Assembly (NCBI GenBank): GCA_021791415.1
Contig: JAJYWQ010000060.1
Span: forward strand, 1-55,889
Length of the DNA: 55,889 nt
Reading direction: 5' to 3'
Source: a bacterium
Lineage (GTDB): Bacteria > Chloroflexota > Dormibacteria > Aeolococcales > Bog-877
Under the pieces are notes generated by a model. It had not been told where the DNA came from. It did not search any database and saw only the letters and a list, made by a program, of their open reading frames with translations. A program made the position numbers and the translations under genes. Below are positions 37,248 through 44,868 of the stretch, piece after piece (positions within the stretch are counted from its first letter, which is position 1; every line of letters starts with the position of its first letter).

Positions 37248-38732
37248 TCAGGGAGTGTCGTGCGGTCCCATTTGCGCCAGGGCCGGCACAAGATTGGCCG
37301 CGATCGGAGTTCCCAGTCCGGTGACCGGGTCCCAGCCAGTGCTGGCGCTGTACCCGGGGACTGAGGAAATTGTCTGGTTGTTGCCGACGGTCACGTCGTT
37401 GAAGAGCTTGCCGTAGTTGGGACCGCTGGCGAGCTGGTAGAGGGAGTCGTTCACCAGCCCGAGATTCTGCCCCGCCTCCTGATCGGCGAGGGCGACCATC
37501 GCGGCAAATTGCGGCGAAGCCGCGGAGGTGCCGCAGATCCCGTAGTACCCACCCGGCACCCCGGCCGAGGGCGAGTCGATGTAGACCCAGACGAAGGTGG
37601 AGCAGGAGGCATCCCAGGAGACGTCAGGCACGCCCCTCATGTTCGAGATCGGCGTCGATCCCGCCGGGAGGCTGTCCTGGTACGCAGGCTTGCCGAACAC
37701 CTGGCTGAAGCCTCCGCCGCTTCCCGTCCAGGCCACGTCGTGCTGCGCCGGGGTCACGTTGCAGGGGGACGTGCCCGTCGTGTTGTCCAGGCCCGACCCC
37801 GTGGCCGGGTTCGTGCAGAGGTTGGTGCCCCCCACCGCGGTGACCAGCGGGTCGGATGCCGGCCAGCCCACTGTCGGGTACGGGATGAGCGATCCCCCCT
37901 TCCCCACGGGAGGCTTGGCGGGGTTGGCCGTCCCGCCGTCTCCGGACGCCGCCATGAATGTGATCCCCTGTTCGGTGCCGCTGATGTAGGCGTGGCGGAG
38001 GTTGAGCAGGGACTGCACGCTCGAGAACGAGGCCTCACTGGCCCCGAAGCTCTGGGTCACGACGTTGGCCAGATGGTGATCGACCACGTACTGCTCGGCG
38101 TTCATCATGTTGGGGAAGCCCTGCACGCCCAAGGTCTCCGCGGTCGGCACCACCACGAGCAGGATGTTGGCCTCGGGCGCGATGGTGTGCGCCCACTGGG
38201 TGTCCAGGGCGACCTCGCCCACCCAGCCGCTGCTCTGCTCCTGTCCCGGCCCGTAGGGATTGCTGTTGGCGCTGCTGGTCGGTGCCTTCACCTGGCGATT
38301 GCCGAACGTCAGCACCTGGAAGGTGGGCATCCCGGGAGCGCATGTGACCTGGGGCATGCCACACATCAGGGGCAGGCCGTAGCCCTTCGAGAAGGTCTCC
38401 AGGTTGGACGCGACCTCCGGATACCCGAAGGAGTCGACGATCGCGATGGTCTCCCCCTGACCCTCGTACCCCGCCGTGTAGACCGGCCCCAGGTCATACG
38501 AGGCCTGCATCGAACTCGGGTCGAAGGCGCGGGCAGTGCCGAAGTCGGTTCCCGGAGGGGCTTGGGTGCCCGCCACGTACGCCCCCTGGAAGGTCGCGCT
38601 GAGGGGGGTGGCTGCCGGGTAGACGACCTGGGAGGCGCCGGCCACCGTGGCCGCCACCCCGATCCCGCTTGTCCCGACCAGCCCGAGCAGGGCGACCACC
38701 GCCCGCACTGACAAATGTCGAACCTTTGCCAA
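37248..38732 (-). CDS. Secreted S53 family serine-carboxyl peptidase (sedolisin)
   Basis: This 494-residue exported acid protease has an N-terminal signal peptide (basic start, then VRAVVALLGLVGTSGIGVAATVAGA). The sedolisin catalytic set is visible: Glu173 and Asp177 in GWVGEVALDTQ, oxyanion Asp265 in AASGDGG and Ser403 in CGTSAASP. The C-terminal calcium site is FNDVTVGNN with GWDPVTGLGTP. Only about 45 residues separate the signal peptide from the catalytic domain, so the usual inhibitory propeptide of about 190 residues seems to be missing. The TTG start follows GGGAGG by eight bases. Confidence 0.93.
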   Translation of the reverse strand: MAKVRHLSVRAVVALLGLVGTSGIGVAATVAGASQVVYPAATPLSATFQGAYVAGTQAPPGTDFGTARAFDPSSMQASYDLGPVYTAGYEGQGETIAIVDSFGYPEVASNLETFSKGYGLPLMCGMPQVTCAPGMPTFQVLTFGNRQVKAPTSSANSNPYGPGQEQSSGWVGEVALDTQWAHTIAPEANILLVVVPTAETLGVQGFPNMMNAEQYVVDHHLANVVTQSFGASEASFSSVQSLLNLRHAYISGTEQGITFMAASGDGGTANPAKPPVGKGGSLIPYPTVGWPASDPLVTAVGGTNLCTNPATGSGLDNTTGTSPCNVTPAQHDVAWTGSGGGFSQVFGKPAYQDSLPAGSTPISNMRGVPDVSWDASCSTFVWVYIDSPSAGVPGGYYGICGTSAASPQFAAMVALADQEAGQNLGLVNDSLYQLASGPNYGKLFNDVTVGNNQTISSVPGYSASTGWDPVTGLGTPIAANLVPALAQMGPHDTP

Positions 38733-39033
38733 ACCAAAGTCCTCCCAAATCTCTCGGAAGGCCGGCCCTGCGGTGGCTCCCCAGCGCCACCGGTCGACCG
38801 GCGGTTGCGCGCCGCCACTTCAGATAACTGCTCGGGTCGCCCGGGTACCCGGCTCGGAGCGGACTCGGCCGGGCGGCTGGCCCGCCGCCGCCAGGGACAG
38901 GCCGAGCCCGCAAGGGGCCCCGAGGCCGCCGAGGGGCGGCAAGCGGACTCGGGAAGGCGACTCCATCGCCGCCACTTCGGTCGGGCCGTGTCGGCTGGGT
39001 GTGCTCCGCGCGCCGGCCCCGGGCGGCCACGGC
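38733..39033. other. Spacer between hisC and the sedolisin gene
   Basis: Apart from the sedolisin ribosome binding site, no feature is supported here. The sequence is GC-rich with unremarkable short dyads. Confidence 0.4.
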
Positions 39034-40122
39034 TCAGCTAGGGGCGACGCCCCGCGCGAAGGACGCGGCTGCCTCCAGCACCGCCCGGTTCTCCTCCGCC
39101 AACCCCACTGTGACTCGAACCCCCTCGCCCGCGAAGCACCGGACGCTGACCCCTGAATTGGAGCAGGCGGCGGCGAACTCCTGAGCGCGCGCCCCCAGTG
39201 GGAGCCAGACGAAGTTGGCGCGGGACGGGGGGACCGTGAGCCCCAGCCGACGCAGTCCATCGGTGAGCTCCTCGCGCTCTTTGATGATGGTCTGCACGCG
39301 ACGGGCGAGCTCCGCCTCCAGGTCCAGGGCCGCCAGTGCTCCCGCCTCTGCCGGCGCGGTCAGGGTGAAGGGAAGAGCAATCCGTTCCAGCGTCTCCACC
39401 ACCTGGGGGTGGGCGGCACACCATCCCACCCGCATCCCGGCCAGCGCGAAGGCCTTGGAGAATGTGCGCGTGACCACCAGGTTGGGCAGCTCTGAGCGCA
39501 GCTGGAGCGCCCTCGAGGCGGACTTTGGGTCCCCGAACTCGCAGTACGCCTGGTCCACCACCAGAAGGCAGGAGGCCGGCAGCAGGCGGGCGAACGCCTC
39601 CACCTCGTCGAAGTCGAGGGCGGTCCCGGTCGGGTTGTTGGGGTCGGCCAGCAGCACCATCCTGGTGTCGGGGGCGATGGCGCCGGCCAGAGCCCGAAGG
39701 TCGACGGACTCGGCCCGCAGCGGGACGGGGACGGTCCGGGCCCCGCAGCTTCCCGCCAGGATCGGGTAGGCCTCGTAGGACCGCCAGCCATACACCACCG
39801 AGGTGCCCGGGCCGGTGTAGGCCAGCAGCAGGTCGCGCAGCAGCTCCAGCGAACCACCGGCAACCGCCACCTCCCGGGGCTCCAGCCCGTGGCGCCCCGC
39901 CAGCCGCTCCGCCAGGGCCCTTCCGGAGGCCGGGTAGCGGCTGGCCTCGGCGCAGGCCCGCGACATCGCCTGGACGATCGGCTCCGGCAGCGGGAACGGC
40001 GACTCGTTGGAGCTCAGCTTGTAGCCCGGTCGCCCGTCCGGCAGGCTGGCAGTCGTGCCGGGAACGTAGCGCGGCAGCCGCGAGACCGCCGCCAGCGGCT
40101 CCGGCGGCAGCGGTGCCGCCAT
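39034..40122 (-). CDS. hisC: Histidinol-phosphate aminotransferase-like enzyme (HisC family)
   Basis: This 362-residue fold-type I aminotransferase uses pyridoxal phosphate. It shows YKLSSNESPFPLPEPIVQAM, AVAGGSLELLRDLLLAYTGPG, LLADPNNPTGTALDF, VVDQAYCEFG and the Schiff-base Lys in TRTFSKAFALAGMRVGW. HisC normally makes histidinol phosphate in histidine synthesis. However, here it is the last gene of gntR-oxidase-hisC, overlaps the oxidase stop by one base, and has no other his gene nearby. A catabolic role on histidine or an aromatic amino acid is therefore an alternative. Confidence 0.9.
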   Translation of the reverse strand: MAAPLPPEPLAAVSRLPRYVPGTTASLPDGRPGYKLSSNESPFPLPEPIVQAMSRACAEASRYPASGRALAERLAGRHGLEPREVAVAGGSLELLRDLLLAYTGPGTSVVYGWRSYEAYPILAGSCGARTVPVPLRAESVDLRALAGAIAPDTRMVLLADPNNPTGTALDFDEVEAFARLLPASCLLVVDQAYCEFGDPKSASRALQLRSELPNLVVTRTFSKAFALAGMRVGWCAAHPQVVETLERIALPFTLTAPAEAGALAALDLEAELARRVQTIIKEREELTDGLRRLGLTVPPSRANFVWLPLGARAQEFAAACSNSGVSVRCFAGEGVRVTVGLAEENRAVLEAAASFARGVAPS

Positions 40123-41510
40123 CAGGCCGGGGCCTCCAGGACCTTCCCCGGGTTGAGGATCCCGAGTGGGTCGAGGGCCGCTTTCAGCTGGCGCATCACC
40201 CCGATCCCGGAAGGGTGCTCCTGGCGCAGGTAGGAGAGCTTGCCGATCCCCACCCCGTGCTCCCCGGTGCAGGTTCCGCCCATCCGCAGGGCGCGCGCCA
40301 CCAGCCGGTCGTGCACCAGGGCCGCGTCCCTCGCCTGGTCCTGCCGTCCCTCCTCCAGGACGAACGAGAGGTGGAAGTTGCCGTCCCCGACGTGGCCCAC
40401 GATCGGGGCCAGGACCCCGCTGCCCTCCAGGTCGGCCTTGGTCTCGAGCAGGCAGTCCGCCAGCCGCGACACCGGGACGCAGACGTCCGTCGACCAGGTC
40501 CGGGCGTTCGGGCGCAGCGCCTTGGCGGCGTAGAGGGCGTGGTGGCGCGCCGCCCACAGCCGGCTCCGCTCCTCCGGGGTGGTCCTCGGTTGCAGCCGCC
40601 CTCCCCTCGCCTCCACCAACTTCGCCACCTCGCGCAGCTGCTCGGCCACCGCAGCCGGCGCACCCTGGAACTCCAGGAGCAGCGTAGGGGTGACCTGGCT
40701 CTCCATCCCCCGGAAGCGATTGATGGCATCCACCATCACCTCGTCGAGAAGCTCGATCCGGGCCACCGGCACCCCCAGCTGGATGGTCTCGATCACAGCG
40801 GTGACCGCGGCCCGCAGGTCGGGCATGGGGCACACCGCCGCCGCGGTCACCTCGGGGAGCGGCTGGACCCGCACCGTCACCTCGACGATGACTCCAAGGG
40901 TCCCCTCCGACCCGGTGAACAGGTGGGTGAGGTCATAGCCGGCGGCGGACTTGCGGGCCCGGCCGCCGGCGGCCAGGACCTCGCCGCTCGCCAGCACCAC
41001 CTTGAGCCCCAGGACGTTGGCGGCCATGGTCCCGTAGCGAACCGCCATGGTGCCGCTGGCCCGGGTGGCCGCCATCCCTCCGATGGTGGGGTCGGACCCG
41101 GGATCCACGGGGAAGAAAAGCCCCATCGGCCCCAGGCCGGAGTTGAGCTGGCTGAGCGTCACCCCCGCCTCCACGGTGGCATCCAGGTCCTCCTGGTCCA
41201 CCCTCAGCACCCGGTTCATCCCTGAGAGGTCCAGGCTCACCCCGCCTCGTATGGGGATGGCCCCGCCCTCCAGTCCGCTCCCGGCCCCGAAGGGGACGAC
41301 CGGGCAAAGGTGCCGCCGGCAGACCTCCATGACCGCCTGGACGTCCTCGACGCTCCGGCAGCGGGCGACCGCCCAGGGCCGGCGGGGCTCGTGATGGGAC
41401 TCGTCCCGGCTGTGGCGCTCCAGGTCGGAGGGCCCTAGGCCCAGCCGGTCCCCAAGGCGCTCCCCCAGCTCCGAAAGGAGCCCCGGGGGGACCTCAGCCG
41501 ACTGCGCCAC
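40122..41510 (-). CDS. FAD-linked D-2-hydroxyacid dehydrogenase (GlcD/Dld type)
   Basis: The protein is about 462 residues, of the VAO/PCMH flavoprotein family. It has the FAD-binding segments VPFGAGSGLEGGAIPIRGGVSLDLSGMNRVL and FFPVDPGSDPTIGGMAATRASGTMAVRYG, GYDLTHLFTGSEGTLGVI, and the C-terminal GHVGDGNFHLSFVL and GTCTGEHGVGIGK with its metal-site histidines. Relatives oxidise glycolate, D-lactate or D-2-hydroxyglutarate. GTG 41510 overlaps the gntR 3' end by 17 bases; an upstream frame extension inside gntR is Arg/Trp-rich and not credible. It lies between a GntR regulator and a hisC-type gene in one operon. Confidence 0.92.
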   Translation of the reverse strand: MAQSAEVPPGLLSELGERLGDRLGLGPSDLERHSRDESHHEPRRPWAVARCRSVEDVQAVMEVCRRHLCPVVPFGAGSGLEGGAIPIRGGVSLDLSGMNRVLRVDQEDLDATVEAGVTLSQLNSGLGPMGLFFPVDPGSDPTIGGMAATRASGTMAVRYGTMAANVLGLKVVLASGEVLAAGGRARKSAAGYDLTHLFTGSEGTLGVIVEVTVRVQPLPEVTAAAVCPMPDLRAAVTAVIETIQLGVPVARIELLDEVMVDAINRFRGMESQVTPTLLLEFQGAPAAVAEQLREVAKLVEARGGRLQPRTTPEERSRLWAARHHALYAAKALRPNARTWSTDVCVPVSRLADCLLETKADLEGSGVLAPIVGHVGDGNFHLSFVLEEGRQDQARDAALVHDRLVARALRMGGTCTGEHGVGIGKLSYLRQEHPSGIGVMRQLKAALDPLGILNPGKVLEAPA

Positions 41511-42231
41511 GGGCAGTTGCCGTCGCCCCGTCGGAAGGCGACTCTGGCGCCAGCAGCGGCGCCACCCTCTCCACGGTCCACTCCAGAAGGTCCTTGGCCA
41601 TCCGCTCGGCGGCGGGCCCATCGCGGTGAGCGCAGGCCTCGAAGAACGCGGTCTGGTGCTGGAAGTCGTCGTGGGCGTTCATCCCCTGGGCCAGGGCCAA
41701 ACGGAAGTACCGTTCGGCCTGGCGGCGGTGGGAGCGGATCTCCTGAAGGAGCCGGGGGTGCCCCGCCGCCTCGTAGCAGATCTCATGCATCGACCACTCC
41801 GCGTCCAGGTACTGCGGGAGGACCCGCAGGTCGTCGTGGTCCAGGCTGCCCAGCTTTTGGATCAGGCTCCGCATCCGCTCGATCTCGCCGTCGGAGAGCC
41901 GGGGAGCCCCTCGCCTCGCGGCCACGCTCTCCAGCCCCACCCGCACCGCGTAGATGTCGTGGAGGTCCTCCAGGGAGAGGGGGGCGACCGTGGAGCCCTT
42001 GCCGCGCTGGTGGACCACCAGCCCCTCGGCCCGCAACCGCTCCACCGCCACCCGCACAGGTGTGGTGCTCACCCCCAGCTGAGCGGCGAGGTCGTTGAGA
42101 CGCAGGGGGGTCCCCGGGGGCAGCTGGCGGAGGATCAAGCGGCGCAGGTGGGTGTAGACCGCGTCGGTGACTGACGAGACCGCCAGCTGGGCCCTATGTC
42201 GCCCGGTGCCTGCGGAGCTGTCCTGAGTCAT
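41494..42231 (-). CDS. GntR family regulator, FCD subfamily
   Basis: The product is a 245-residue regulator. The N-terminal winged helix-turn-helix reads HLRRLILRQLPPGTPLRLNDLAAQLGVSTTPVRVAVERLRAEGLVVHQRGKGSTVAPL. The C-terminal all-helical FCD ligand domain has its metal residues in EWSMHEICYEAAGHP and later helices. FCD regulators respond to carboxylic or hydroxy acids. ATG 42231 follows GGGAGGCGCC. It leads the operon with the D-2-hydroxyacid dehydrogenase and the aminotransferase and probably senses their substrate. Confidence 0.92.
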   Translation of the reverse strand: MTQDSSAGTGRHRAQLAVSSVTDAVYTHLRRLILRQLPPGTPLRLNDLAAQLGVSTTPVRVAVERLRAEGLVVHQRGKGSTVAPLSLEDLHDIYAVRVGLESVAARRGAPRLSDGEIERMRSLIQKLGSLDHDDLRVLPQYLDAEWSMHEICYEAAGHPRLLQEIRSHRRQAERYFRLALAQGMNAHDDFQHQTAFFEACAHRDGPAAERMAKDLLEWTVERVAPLLAPESPSDGATATARGAVG

Positions 42232-42278
42232 GGCGCCTCCCCGTGCGGCCCGGCGGCGTTCACTGTCTCGACGCCGAG

Positions 42279-42322
42279 ACTCTACACCGCCCCAGGCGCC
42301 GCGTCAAGAACAAAAAGTCAAA
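42279..42322 (-). promoter_or_regulatory. gntR operon promoter with shared TTTGAC-N9-TTGAC element
   Basis: On the minus strand TTTGAC (42322-42317), TTGACG (42307-42302), a 17-base spacer and TAGAGT (42284-42279). The two boxes have exactly the spacing seen upstream of hutU and of the NCS1 permease gene, and the bases between them are also similar (T-rich then G). Confidence 0.65.
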
Positions 42323-42330
42323 GATACGCC

Positions 42331-43821
42331 TCAGGCGGAGGGGCTCAGCCGCCGGCGCACCGCTCTCTCCGCCACCTCCGCCTCGTCCCAGGGGACGGCG
42401 CCGGCGGCGGTCAGGATGCTGTGCTCGTGCCCCTTGCCCGCCAGCAGCACGGTGTCCGCCGGCAGGGCGCGCTCGACGGCCAGCGCGATCGCCCGGGCCC
42501 GGTCCACCTCGCGGTGCAGGTTGTCCTCGAAGCTCGCCCCTGCCTCCACCGCCCCGCGGCAGATCTCGGCGATGATCGCCTCCGGATCCTCACCCCGGGG
42601 ATCCTCGGTGGTGACCACCACCTGGTCGGCGAGCTGGGCCGCGATCCGGCCCATCTCCGCCCGCTTGCTGAGGTCCCGCTCCCCGGCGCTGCCGAAGACC
42701 ACCCAGAGCTTTCCGGGGGTGGCCGAGCGCAGCTCGGAGAGCGCCAGGGCCAGCGCCGCCGGGGTGTGGGCGTAATCCACCACGACCTCGAACGGCTGCC
42801 CCAGCCTGACCCGCTGCATCCGCCCCGGCACGTGCTCGAGCCGGCCCAGCCCGCCAGCGAGAGCGTCCAGGGGTTGCCCCATCTGCAGGCCTGCGGCCAG
42901 CGCCGCCAGCGCGTTGCCCACGTTCCACCGACCGGAGAGCTGGAGCCGCACCTCGGCCTGGCCGTGCGGGGTCACGGCGACGAAGCTCCAACCCCCGCCC
43001 GCCGGGGCGAGAGAGGTCGCCCGGACGTCGGCCTCGGGGTCGCCAGCCGCGCTGTAGGTGAGGAGCGGCCCCTGCCACCTCGCGCTGAGGAGGGGGAAGG
43101 CTCGCCTGTCGTCCCGGTTCAGGACCGCGAACCCCCCTGCCTCAGCGGTCATGGCCAGGAGCCTGGCCTTGGCCTCGAGGTAGGCGTCCCAGCTGCCGTG
43201 GAAGTCGAGGTGGTCGTGGGTCACGTTGGTGAACACCGCTCCGGCGAACCGGACCCGGTCCACCCGGTGGAGCACCAGCGCGTGGGAGGTGGTCTCCAGG
43301 GCCACCGCCCGGCAGCCCTCTCGGAGCATCCGGGCCAGCAGTAGCTGGACCTCCGGGGCCTCGAGGGTGGTCTGGCGGGTGAGGTTGGGCTCCACCAGCT
43401 CCCCCAGCCTGAAGTCCACGGTGGTGATCGAGCCGACTGTGCCGAGAGCCGGGGTGAGCGCCGCGTGCAGGAGGATCGAGGTGGTGGTCTTGCCGTCGGT
43501 GCCGGTCACCCCCACGACCGGCAGCTGCCGGGAGGGATGCCCGGCCACCGCCGCCGCCATCTGGGCCAGCGCCGCTCTGCTGTCCGGCACCACCACCTGG
43601 CGGCCCCCCTCGACACCCGCAACCAAACGCTCCACCACTGCTGCCTCCGCCCCCTGCCGCAGGGCGGCTGTCGCGAAGTCGTGGCCGTCCACGTGGGTCC
43701 CCCGGATGGCGAAGAACACCCGGCCCGGCCCGGCCCGGCGGGAGTCGTACACCACCTCTCGAACCTCAGGGTCGATGGCGGCGGGTGGCCCGAAGGGAAG
43801 CTCCAGCTCCGACCAGCGCAT
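42331..43821 (-). CDS. murE: UDP-N-acetylmuramoyl-tripeptide synthetase (MurE)
   Basis: MurE adds the third amino acid to the peptidoglycan stem peptide. The 496-residue Mur ligase has DSRRAGPGRVFFAIRG at the N-terminus, the ATP loop VVGVTGTDGKTTTSILLHAAL (about 107-127), TSHALVLHRVDRVRFAGAVFTNVTHDHLDFHGSWDAYLEAK, VVDYAHTPAALALAL, and the amino-acid-selecting TTEDPRGEDPEAI. This keeps the Pro-Arg of the DNPR motif tied to diaminopimelate, with Glu-Asp in place of Asp-Asn. ATG 43821 is preceded six bases upstream by TACCCT. The gene is alone, away from a mur/fts cluster. Confidence 0.93.
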   Translation of the reverse strand: MRWSELELPFGPPAAIDPEVREVVYDSRRAGPGRVFFAIRGTHVDGHDFATAALRQGAEAAVVERLVAGVEGGRQVVVPDSRAALAQMAAAVAGHPSRQLPVVGVTGTDGKTTTSILLHAALTPALGTVGSITTVDFRLGELVEPNLTRQTTLEAPEVQLLLARMLREGCRAVALETTSHALVLHRVDRVRFAGAVFTNVTHDHLDFHGSWDAYLEAKARLLAMTAEAGGFAVLNRDDRRAFPLLSARWQGPLLTYSAAGDPEADVRATSLAPAGGGWSFVAVTPHGQAEVRLQLSGRWNVGNALAALAAGLQMGQPLDALAGGLGRLEHVPGRMQRVRLGQPFEVVVDYAHTPAALALALSELRSATPGKLWVVFGSAGERDLSKRAEMGRIAAQLADQVVVTTEDPRGEDPEAIIAEICRGAVEAGASFEDNLHREVDRARAIALAVERALPADTVLLAGKGHEHSILTAAGAVPWDEAEVAERAVRRRLSPSA

Positions 43822-43827
43822 GGCCAA

Positions 43828-43833
43828 AGGGTA
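43828..43833 (-). promoter_or_regulatory. -10 box (TACCCT) of murE, leaderless
   Basis: It ends six bases before ATG 43821. Divergent from it, the alcohol dehydrogenase gene has CACAAT (43861-43866) six bases before its own ATG. Confidence 0.5.
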
Positions 43834-43872
43834 GTGCCGGGGCACGGGCGGCGGCCGAGTCACAATGGAGTC

Positions 43873-44868
43873 ATGCGGGCGATGCAGCTGACCCAGCCGG
43901 GGACGGCTGAGACCTCCCCGCTGGAGCTGGTCTCGTGGCCGGACCCGGAGCCCGGGGAGAGGGAGGTCCTCATCGATGTGGCGGCCTGCGCCGTCTGCCG
44001 CACCGACCTCCAGATCGTGGAGGGGGACCTCGCCACCCACCGCCTCCCAGTCATCCCCGGCCATCAGGTGGTGGGGCGGGTGGTCGCCGCCGGCCCCGGC
44101 GCCGGAGCGCTGACCGTGGGCGAGCTGGTCGGGGTGGGCTGGCTGGGCTCCACCTGCGGAGTCTGCGACCTCTGCCGGCGGGGCAAGGAGAATCTCTGCC
44201 GGCGGGCGGAGTTCACCGGGTGGGACCGGGACGGCGGGTACGCCACCCGGGTGGTGGCAAGGGAGGACTTCTGCTATCCGATCCCGGCGGGGACGGGGCC
44301 GGTGGACGCCGCCCCCCTCCTCTGCGGCGGGATCATCGGTTATCGCTCCTTCAAGCTCGCGGAGGTGGGGCCGGGCGATCGCCTCGGGCTGTACGGATTC
44401 GGGGCATCCGCGCTCCTGGTCGCCCAGGTCGCGCTGCACCGGGGCTGCCAGGTCTACGTGGTCACCCGAGGGGTGGCGGCGCAGCAGCGGGCGCGGGCGG
44501 CCGGCGCCACCTGGGTAGGCTTCCCCGGCCAGTTGCCCCCGGAGCCACTTCATGCCGCCATCACCTTCGCGCCGGTGGGCGAGGTGGTGGTGGAGGCGCT
44601 CCGGGCCCTGGACCGGGCCGGCTCCCTGGTGATCAACGCCATCCACCTTGATCGCGTTCCCGAGTTCGAATACCAGCACCTCTACTGGGAGCGGCGGATC
44701 CAGAGCGCGGCCAACTTCACCCGCCAGGATGTCTCCGAGCTCCTCCACCTGGCGAGCGAGATCCCCATCCGCACCCAGCACGAGCAGTTCGCCCTGGAGG
44801 ACGCCAACCAGGCGCTTTTGAAGTTGAAGACGGACGGCATCGGCGGGGCGGCGGTCCTGGTCCCCTGA
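43873..44868 (+). CDS. Zinc-dependent alcohol dehydrogenase
   Basis: The 331-residue medium-chain dehydrogenase has catalytic zinc ligands in CAVCRTDLQIVEG (Cys near 40) and PVIPGHQVVGRVV (His). The structural-zinc cysteines are in GSTCGVCDLCRRGKENLCRRAEFTGW. A Rossmann-type NAD(P) domain follows (LGLYGFGASALLVAQVAL), in which GxGxxG is replaced by GFGASA. It fits the AdhA-like branch that acts on alcohols or aldehydes. ATG 43873 is six bases after CACAAT, a weaker -10 match, though GGAG also lies just upstream. Its stop adjoins the stop of the convergent FolD fusion with no gap. Confidence 0.9.
   Translation: MRAMQLTQPGTAETSPLELVSWPDPEPGEREVLIDVAACAVCRTDLQIVEGDLATHRLPVIPGHQVVGRVVAAGPGAGALTVGELVGVGWLGSTCGVCDLCRRGKENLCRRAEFTGWDRDGGYATRVVAREDFCYPIPAGTGPVDAAPLLCGGIIGYRSFKLAEVGPGDRLGLYGFGASALLVAQVALHRGCQVYVVTRGVAAQQRARAAGATWVGFPGQLPPEPLHAAITFAPVGEVVVEALRALDRAGSLVINAIHLDRVPEFEYQHLYWERRIQSAANFTRQDVSELLHLASEIPIRTQHEQFALEDANQALLKLKTDGIGGAAVLVP

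Noticed and set aside
40123-40833. Upstream extension of the hisC frame
   Set aside because: Composition is unlike protein and it overlaps the oxidase gene; ATG 40122 gives a normal-length HisC.
43822-44781. Upstream extension of the murE frame
   Set aside because: It is antisense to the alcohol dehydrogenase; murE starts at 43821 with a -10 box six bases away.
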